From Variovorax sp. PBL-E5 (GTDB taxonomy: Bacteria > Pseudomonadota > Gammaproteobacteria > Burkholderiales > Burkholderiaceae_C), in the NCBI RefSeq assembly GCF_901827185.1, contig NZ_LR594671.1, positions 1,922,001 to 1,986,000 on the forward strand: DNA of 64,000 nt, read 5' to 3'. The notes below the pieces were generated by a model. That model ran no database searches. It had not been told where the DNA came from and worked only from the letters and a program-made list of their open reading frames with translations. The position numbers and the translations under genes were made by a program. This document shows, piece by piece, positions 59,398 through 64,000 of the stretch (position 1 is its first letter; each line of letters starts with the position of its first letter).

Positions 59398-61014
59398 TCA
59401 TTGGCTCCGGGTGCCGATCGGGTTCTTGCGTACGTTCCAGTACACACCGAGCTGCCCCTTGAGCAGGCCGCTGAGTGCGCCACGCCGGATGGCGGTGAGA
59501 ACGTTCATCTCGCCGATCGGCCCGATCACGCCGGCTTCCAGTGCGCGCTGTCCGATCAGCGCCGCCACACGTTGACGTTCCGCCGGATCGCCGGCGGCGA
59601 GAAAGCGGGTCTTCAGGTTCTCGAGTTGCGCATCGCTCGGCCAGCCGAAGTAGCCTTGCTCGCCGTTGCCGGTCAGCGGCGGATAGAACAGCGGGTTGAT
59701 CGCATCGCTGCCGGACCAGCCCGTGATGAAGACGTTCCAGCCGCCCTTGTCGGCCGGCTCCTTGCGAGCGCGCCGCGAGATCAGCGTGCCCCAGTCCATC
59801 GACTGCACCTCGACGTTGAAGCCGGCCTGCTTCAGCAGCTGCGCATAGACCAGCGGATACTTGTTCAGCAGCACCTGATCGGTGGGCTGCATCAGCACCA
59901 CGGGCTTGCCGTCGTAGCCGGCCTCCTTGAGGAGACTGCGGGCCTGCTCGAACTGCGGCTTGCCGGTGAACCATGGCGCATCGCCAGCGGCGGTTGCGGC
60001 GCCGCACGGTGCGATGGAGGCGCAGGGCCGGTACAGGTCGCGATAGGGCGCCTGTGCGCGCAGCATTGCCTCCTGGTTGATGGCCAGCAGGGCCGCCCGA
60101 ACGACCTTCGGGTTGTCGAATGGCGGCACCAGGTGGTTGAAGTGCACCGTCATCATCTGCGGCGGGAGCACGTCGACCAGCTCGGTCCTGGCATCCGTGC
60201 GCAGGGTGGGGTAGTGCTCGGCCGGTGCGTATTCGATGACATCGATCTCGCCGTTGAGCAGTGCGCTGACCTGCGTCTGCGCGTCCTTCAACGCGATCCA
60301 CTCGACGCGGTCGACATGGACGCGCTTGCCGCCGGCGGTGCCGGAGGCCGGCTCGGGCCTCGGCTTGTATTTCGCATTGCGAAGGTAGACCACGCGATCG
60401 CCGGCTCGAAAGCCGCCCTTGTCGAGCACGAACGGCCCGGACCCGATGGGGTCATCGATCTGCTTGTCGGCAGGCGTCTGTGCGACACGCCTGGGCATGA
60501 TGAACGGCACGTTCGCCGAGGTCTTTCCCAGCACCTCGGCGACCAGGCCGAAGGGCTCCCGGAAGCTCATGCGAAAACTGTTGGCGTCGATCGCCTGCAG
60601 CTTGTCCATTGCCGCGAACATTCTCTGGCCGATGGCATCGCGCTGGCCCCAACGGGTGAGCGAGGCGATCACGTCCTGCGAGGTGACCGGCGTGCCGTCG
60701 CTGAACGCCAGCCCGGGGCGCAGCGTGAATTCCCAGGTCTTGCGGTCGGCACTGGCGCTGTACTTGTCGACCATCTGTGGCTGCGCGTGGCCGTCGGCGT
60801 CCGTCCCGAACAGCGTGTCGTAGACCATGTAGCCGTGATTGCGCGTGGCGGACGAGGTGGTCCAGATCGGGTCCAGGATCTTCAGCTCCGCCGGTGGGAC
60901 GACGCGCAGCACCGTGCCGGCATCCTGCGCCGGTGCAACGGCAGCGGCAAGCGCAAGCATCGCCGCGCAGGCAGCGCGCCCAAAGATTCGATATCGCATG
61001 GACTTCCTTTTCAT
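59398..61014 (-). CDS. ABC transporter peptide-binding protein (family 5)
   Basis: A 538-residue periplasmic binding protein of the DppA/OppA type. A signal peptide ends AQDA at about residue 31. LKILDPIWTTSSATRNHGYMVYDTLF, WEFTLRPGLAFSDGTPVTSQDV and QPMVDKY-like segments are typical. An ATG at 60999 is a possible alternative start. It is in a unit with mlrC downstream, and no permease gene follows on this strand, so it may share the permease of the paralogous system at the window end. It is clearly paralogous to the protein at 62304-63887. Confidence 0.93.
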   Translation of the reverse strand: MKRKSMRYRIFGRAACAAMLALAAAVAPAQDAGTVLRVVPPAELKILDPIWTTSSATRNHGYMVYDTLFGTDADGHAQPQMVDKYSASADRKTWEFTLRPGLAFSDGTPVTSQDVIASLTRWGQRDAIGQRMFAAMDKLQAIDANSFRMSFREPFGLVAEVLGKTSANVPFIMPRRVAQTPADKQIDDPIGSGPFVLDKGGFRAGDRVVYLRNAKYKPRPEPASGTAGGKRVHVDRVEWIALKDAQTQVSALLNGEIDVIEYAPAEHYPTLRTDARTELVDVLPPQMMTVHFNHLVPPFDNPKVVRAALLAINQEAMLRAQAPYRDLYRPCASIAPCGAATAAGDAPWFTGKPQFEQARSLLKEAGYDGKPVVLMQPTDQVLLNKYPLVYAQLLKQAGFNVEVQSMDWGTLISRRARKEPADKGGWNVFITGWSGSDAINPLFYPPLTGNGEQGYFGWPSDAQLENLKTRFLAAGDPAERQRVAALIGQRALEAGVIGPIGEMNVLTAIRRGALSGLLKGQLGVYWNVRKNPIGTRSQ

Positions 61015-61037
61015 GGTCGGGTCAGGGGGTGCGATCG

Positions 61038-61550
61038 TCAGCCGCGGCGCCTGCTGGCGGAGCGCTTCAGGTGCCGCTCGACATCTGCCGAGGCGTCCTC
61101 GCCGAACTGCGCCAGCTGTTGCAGGCAGCCGATCAAAGTGTCGTAGCGCTGCGCGCCCAGCAGCCCGCGCGCTGTGGCTTCGAGGCGGCGTCCGATGGGC
61201 TCGGCCTGCAGGACGATGGCTTCGCCCTCGTCGGTGAGTTCGAGGCAGACCTGGCGCGCATCCGTCGCGCCGACGGTACGCGACATCAAGCCGCGGCGTA
61301 CCAGTTCGGTCACTGTCTTGGAGGCCAGCGTCTTCTCCAGGTGCACGTGCTCGATCAGGCGCGCTCGAGTCATTCCGGGCTCATGGGCGGCGGCACGCAG
61401 CACCCGCATCTGGCGCACGTTCACGCCGCACTCGCGCTCGTAGATCTCCGACCCGGCCGCCTTGACGCGTTCGTTGACGGTATCGAGCAGGACCGACACG
61501 TAGTCGAGCTTGACCTTCAATGGCTTGCGCAGCTTGTCAGGCTTCTTCAT
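61038..61550 (-). CDS. MarR-family regulator, paralogue of the gene at 61709
   Basis: A 170-residue winged-helix protein. Shared blocks with the neighbouring paralogue include LRKPLKVKLDYV, IYERECGV, LEKTLASK and the LELTD wing. It is read divergently from the paralogue over 158 AT-rich bases and lies 23 bases upstream of the binding-protein gene, so it is in the same operon. MarR proteins usually bind an aromatic or amide ligand; here the ligand is probably the transported compound. Confidence 0.93.
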   Translation of the reverse strand: MKKPDKLRKPLKVKLDYVSVLLDTVNERVKAAGSEIYERECGVNVRQMRVLRAAAHEPGMTRARLIEHVHLEKTLASKTVTELVRRGLMSRTVGATDARQVCLELTDEGEAIVLQAEPIGRRLEATARGLLGAQRYDTLIGCLQQLAQFGEDASADVERHLKRSASRRRG

Positions 61551-61708
61551 ATGATGAATATTGAATTAGGTGAAAATTCCACTTAAATAAGGCTATCAGC
61601 AAAGCCGAGCCAGATCAAATACGGGAAGCGCGCCCGGCCTCGGTGTTTACCCCTGTTGGTCGGTTCCGCGGCGGCCGCTACCATCCATTTAGTTGCAAAC
61701 ATCAACTG
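61551..61708. promoter_or_regulatory. Divergent control region between two paralogous MarR genes
   Basis: This 158-base gap is markedly AT-rich at both ends, where the promoters of the two divergent units should lie. AGTTG-N7-CAACT (61691-61707) is a dyad immediately before the right-hand ATG. The nine bases TGATGAATA occur both at 61552-61560 and at 61707-61715, near each start. GTGAAAATTCCAC (near 61571-61583) is a partial dyad. Each repressor may bind both sites because their DNA-binding helices are similar. Confidence 0.5.
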
Positions 61709-62239
61709 ATGAATACACCACCTCTTAAGAGATCCCCAACGACCTTGCGCAAGCCGCTCAAGGTCAAGCTCGACTACGTGACGGTCACGCTCGACGTGAT
61801 GAACGAGCGCGTGAAGTCGCAGGCGTCGAGCATCTACGAGCGCGAATGCGGCGTGACCCTTCGGGAGGTGCGGCTGCTGCGCTTCATCGGCAGCGAGCCC
61901 GGCCTCACGCTGACGCGCCTGATCGAGCAGACCTATCTGGAGAAGACGCTGGCCTCCAAGGCGATCACGGCGCTCGTGCGGCGCGGTCTGGTGGTGCGAT
62001 CGGTGGGCACCGAAGACGCGCGCCAGATCAATCTGGAATTGACCGATGCAGGCGTGGACACGGTGATGAGCGCCGAGCCCATCGGCCGCTTCGCGGAGTC
62101 CACATTCCGCTCGGCGCTGACCGCCGAGGAACAGGCGGTGTTCGAGCGCTGCCTGCAGAAGCTGATTCAGTCGGGCGACGAGATCGTGGCCCGCGTCGAA
62201 GAGCACCTCCTGCGCTCCAGGGCGCGCCGGGCTGCCTGA
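61709..62239 (+). CDS. MarR-family regulator, paralogue of the gene at 61550
   Basis: A 176-residue winged-helix protein with LRKPLKVKLDYV, IYERECGVTLREVRLLRF, LIEQTYLEKTLASKAITALVRRGL as recognition helix and the wing ARQINLELTDAG. It is the mirror partner of the gene on the other strand. Its own downstream gene, 64 bases away, is a peptide-binding protein, the same pairing as on the left. The ATG lies directly after a small dyad, consistent with repression of its own start. Confidence 0.93.
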   Translation: MNTPPLKRSPTTLRKPLKVKLDYVTVTLDVMNERVKSQASSIYERECGVTLREVRLLRFIGSEPGLTLTRLIEQTYLEKTLASKAITALVRRGLVVRSVGTEDARQINLELTDAGVDTVMSAEPIGRFAESTFRSALTAEEQAVFERCLQKLIQSGDEIVARVEEHLLRSRARRAA

Positions 62240-62303
62240 GCCGGCGCCGCGATTTTTTCCTGGTTCGCTTCCCCACTTTTTCCCTTACTCAAAGGCCGGT
62301 GCC

Positions 62304-63887
62304 ATGTCACGTTTCTCCTTCGTTCGATTTGCCGGCGCCGCGCTGCTCGCGCTGGCGGCCGTTGCCGCCTCGGCGCAAGATCCGGGCAAGGTCCTGCGCA
62401 TCGTGCCGCAGACGGACCTGAAGATCCTCGACCCGATCTGGACCACGGCCTTCGTGACCCGGGACCACGGCTACATGATCTACGACACCCTGTTCGGACT
62501 GGATGCCTCCGGCAAGGTCCAGCCGCAGATGGTCGATACCTACCGGATGTCCGCCGACGCGAAGACCTGGACTTTCACCCTGCGCCGCGGCCTCGCGTTC
62601 CATGATGCGGCGCCCGTCACGGCGCAGGATGTCGTGACCTCGCTCACGCGCTGGGGCAAACGCGACAGCCTGGGCCAGAAGATGTTCGCGGTGATGGACA
62701 AGCTGGAAGCGGTCGACGAACGCAGCTTCCGCATGGTGTTCAAGGAGCCTTTCGGCATGGTGCTGGAAGCGCTCGCCAAGCCGTCGGGCAGCCCGGCCTT
62801 CATCATGCCCCGGCGCGTGGCCGAGACGCCGGCCGACAAGCAGATCGACGACTACACCGGCTCGGGCCCGTACATCTTCAAGAAGGACGAGTTCCGCCCG
62901 GGCGAGAAGGTCGTCTACGTCAAGAATACGCACTACGTGCCCCGCAGCGAAGCGCCGTCGGGCACCGCAGGCGGCAAGCGCGTCTATGTGGACCGTGTCG
63001 AGTGGGTGATCCTGAAAGATGCGCAGACCCAGGCCAGCGCGATCACCAACGGCGAGGTCGACATGCTGTCGTGGCTTCCGGCCGAGCACTACGCCACGCT
63101 GCGCACGAATCCGAAGCTCGACATGGTCGAGGCGACAGTCCCGGGCTCTTACTTCCTGCACCTCAATCACCTGGTGCCGCCGTTCGACAATCCGAAGATC
63201 GCCAAGGCAGCGCTGATGGCCATCAACCAGCAGGCGATGATGCGCGCGCAACTGGTGTTCCGGGACCTGTACCGCGACTGCACGTCGATCTTTCCCTGCG
63301 GCTCGCCGCTGGCGTCCGACAAGACGGCTTACTTCACCGGCAAGCCGCAGTTCGAGGAGGCGAAGAAGCTGCTGAAGGAGGCCGGCTATGACGGCAAGCC
63401 GGTGGTGCTGATGTACCCGGCCGACTTCACGCTGCTCAACAAGCTGCCGCCGGTGCTGGCGCAACTGCTCAAGCAGGCGGGCTTCAACGTCGACATGCAG
63501 GCGATGGACTGGCCGACGCTGCTCATGCGCCGGGCGAAGAAGGAACCGGCCGACAAGGGCGGCTGGAATCTGTTCATGACGGGTTGGGGCGCCAGCGACA
63601 CCATGAACCCGATGTACTTTGCGCCGCTGACCGGCAACGGCGAGAAGGGCTGGTTCGGCTGGCCGACCGACGAACGGCTCGAGAAGCTCAAGCGCGAATT
63701 CGTCGCGACCACCGATGCCGGGGCGCGCAAGCATCTGGCCGAGGAGATCCAGCTCGATGTCTATGAGAGTGGCTTGTTTGCGCCGATCGGCGAATTCAAG
63801 ACGCTGTCCGTGATTCGTCGCGGTGTGGTGAGCGGCGTGCTGACGGCCCCGGTCAATGTGTTCTGGAATATCAAGAAGACCGACTGA
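62304..63887 (+). CDS. ABC transporter peptide-binding protein (family 5)
   Basis: A 527-residue periplasmic binding protein with signal peptide ending ASAQ near residue 25. It is obviously related to the protein encoded at 59398-61014: LKILDPIWTTAFVTRDHGYM, DAKTWTFTLRRGLAFHDAAP, TPADKQIDDYTGSGP and LVPPFDNPKI have close counterparts there. First structural gene of a peptide-type ABC operon that continues past the window with a DppB-like permease 30 bases later. It probably binds the same class of compound as its paralogue. Confidence 0.94.
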   Translation: MSRFSFVRFAGAALLALAAVAASAQDPGKVLRIVPQTDLKILDPIWTTAFVTRDHGYMIYDTLFGLDASGKVQPQMVDTYRMSADAKTWTFTLRRGLAFHDAAPVTAQDVVTSLTRWGKRDSLGQKMFAVMDKLEAVDERSFRMVFKEPFGMVLEALAKPSGSPAFIMPRRVAETPADKQIDDYTGSGPYIFKKDEFRPGEKVVYVKNTHYVPRSEAPSGTAGGKRVYVDRVEWVILKDAQTQASAITNGEVDMLSWLPAEHYATLRTNPKLDMVEATVPGSYFLHLNHLVPPFDNPKIAKAALMAINQQAMMRAQLVFRDLYRDCTSIFPCGSPLASDKTAYFTGKPQFEEAKKLLKEAGYDGKPVVLMYPADFTLLNKLPPVLAQLLKQAGFNVDMQAMDWPTLLMRRAKKEPADKGGWNLFMTGWGASDTMNPMYFAPLTGNGEKGWFGWPTDERLEKLKREFVATTDAGARKHLAEEIQLDVYESGLFAPIGEFKTLSVIRRGVVSGVLTAPVNVFWNIKKTD

Positions 63888-63917
63888 GTCGTCTGAGCCC
63901 ACAGGACGGATTCCGCC

Positions 63918-64000
63918 ATGCTGACATTCCTGCTGCGCCGCCTTGCGTCCACCGTGCCGGTCCTCATTGTCGTCGCGCTGATCGTGTTCCTGATGACCCG
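63918..64000 (+). CDS. Peptide ABC transporter permease (DppB/OppB type), cut by window end
   Basis: Only the first 27 residues are visible: LTFLLRRLASTVPVLIVVAL, the standard N-terminus of DppB-type permeases with a first transmembrane helix after a short basic segment. It starts 30 bases after the binding-protein stop, the usual order of dpp-like operons. Confidence 0.85.
   Translation, partial: MLTFLLRRLASTVPVLIVVALIVFLMT

Overview
The window looks like a chromosomal segment of a high-GC betaproteobacterium of the family Comamonadaceae, most like Variovorax. This is an inference from gene content: several tripartite-tricarboxylate (Bug) binding proteins, class I phaC/phaA/phaB, a gentisate-type pair, many LysR regulators and a type IV minor-pilin operon. 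It also rests on a G+C-rich intergenic repeat that I associate with this family. No rRNA, intact tRNA, CRISPR array, integrase or intact insertion sequence was seen.

Layout. 1-7.4 kb: a minus-strand catabolic operon (PrpD-like enzyme, Bug protein, CoA-transferase, enoyl-CoA hydratase, acyl-CoA dehydrogenase, CitE-like lyase) with a divergent LysR gene; the set resembles itaconate/citramalyl-CoA degradation. 7.5-15.6 kb: cell-envelope and housekeeping genes (uppP, an NlpD-like lipoprotein, an ABC exporter, creA, a Nudix hydrolase, pgeF) and a fumarylpyruvate hydrolase/maleylpyruvate isomerase pair. 15.7-21.8 kb: phaC-phaA, an RraA-like gene and an MFS exporter, then phaB closed by a clear terminator. 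21.9-25.8 kb: dctA, a YbaL-type antiporter and two small unknowns.

25.9-35.1 kb: a complete polyol (sorbitol/mannitol/arabitol) operon on the minus strand: binding protein, two permeases, ATPase, mannitol-type dehydrogenase, SDR dehydrogenase, AraC regulator, xylulokinase. Three copies of one repeat family and a triple hairpin lie between its genes. 35.3-40.2 kb: a sulfatase-cupin-Bug-hydrolase operon with a divergent LysR gene. 40.3-41.3 kb: a MarR-DUF1398 pair with a perfect palindromic operator.

41.5-49.1 kb: pilE, fimT, pilV, pilW, pilX, pilY1, six genes for the type IV pilus tip and priming complex. PilY1 carries four internal repeats of a type not usual for it. 49.3-55.6 kb: a co-oriented accessory set (DUF6502, DUF5666 lipoprotein, His-rich secreted protein, HEXXH lipoprotein with a frameshift in a G tract, small lipoprotein, initiating sugar transferase). 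55.7-57.8 kb: a nickel/cobalt efflux module (dmeF with an RcnR-type repressor) abutting a 5'-truncated leuA relic and a tRNA-like fragment, probably a recombination scar. 57.9-64 kb: two near-mirror-image MarR/peptide-binding-protein pairs facing away from each other, with an MlrC-like peptidase on one side and a DppB-type permease, cut by the window edge, on the other.

The observations most worth follow-up are the repeat family inside the polyol operon, the repeat block in PilY1, the mirrored MarR/binding-protein pairs, the leuA scar beside the metal-efflux module, and the frameshifted metalloprotease-like lipoprotein. I did not find a system that can be called new with confidence.
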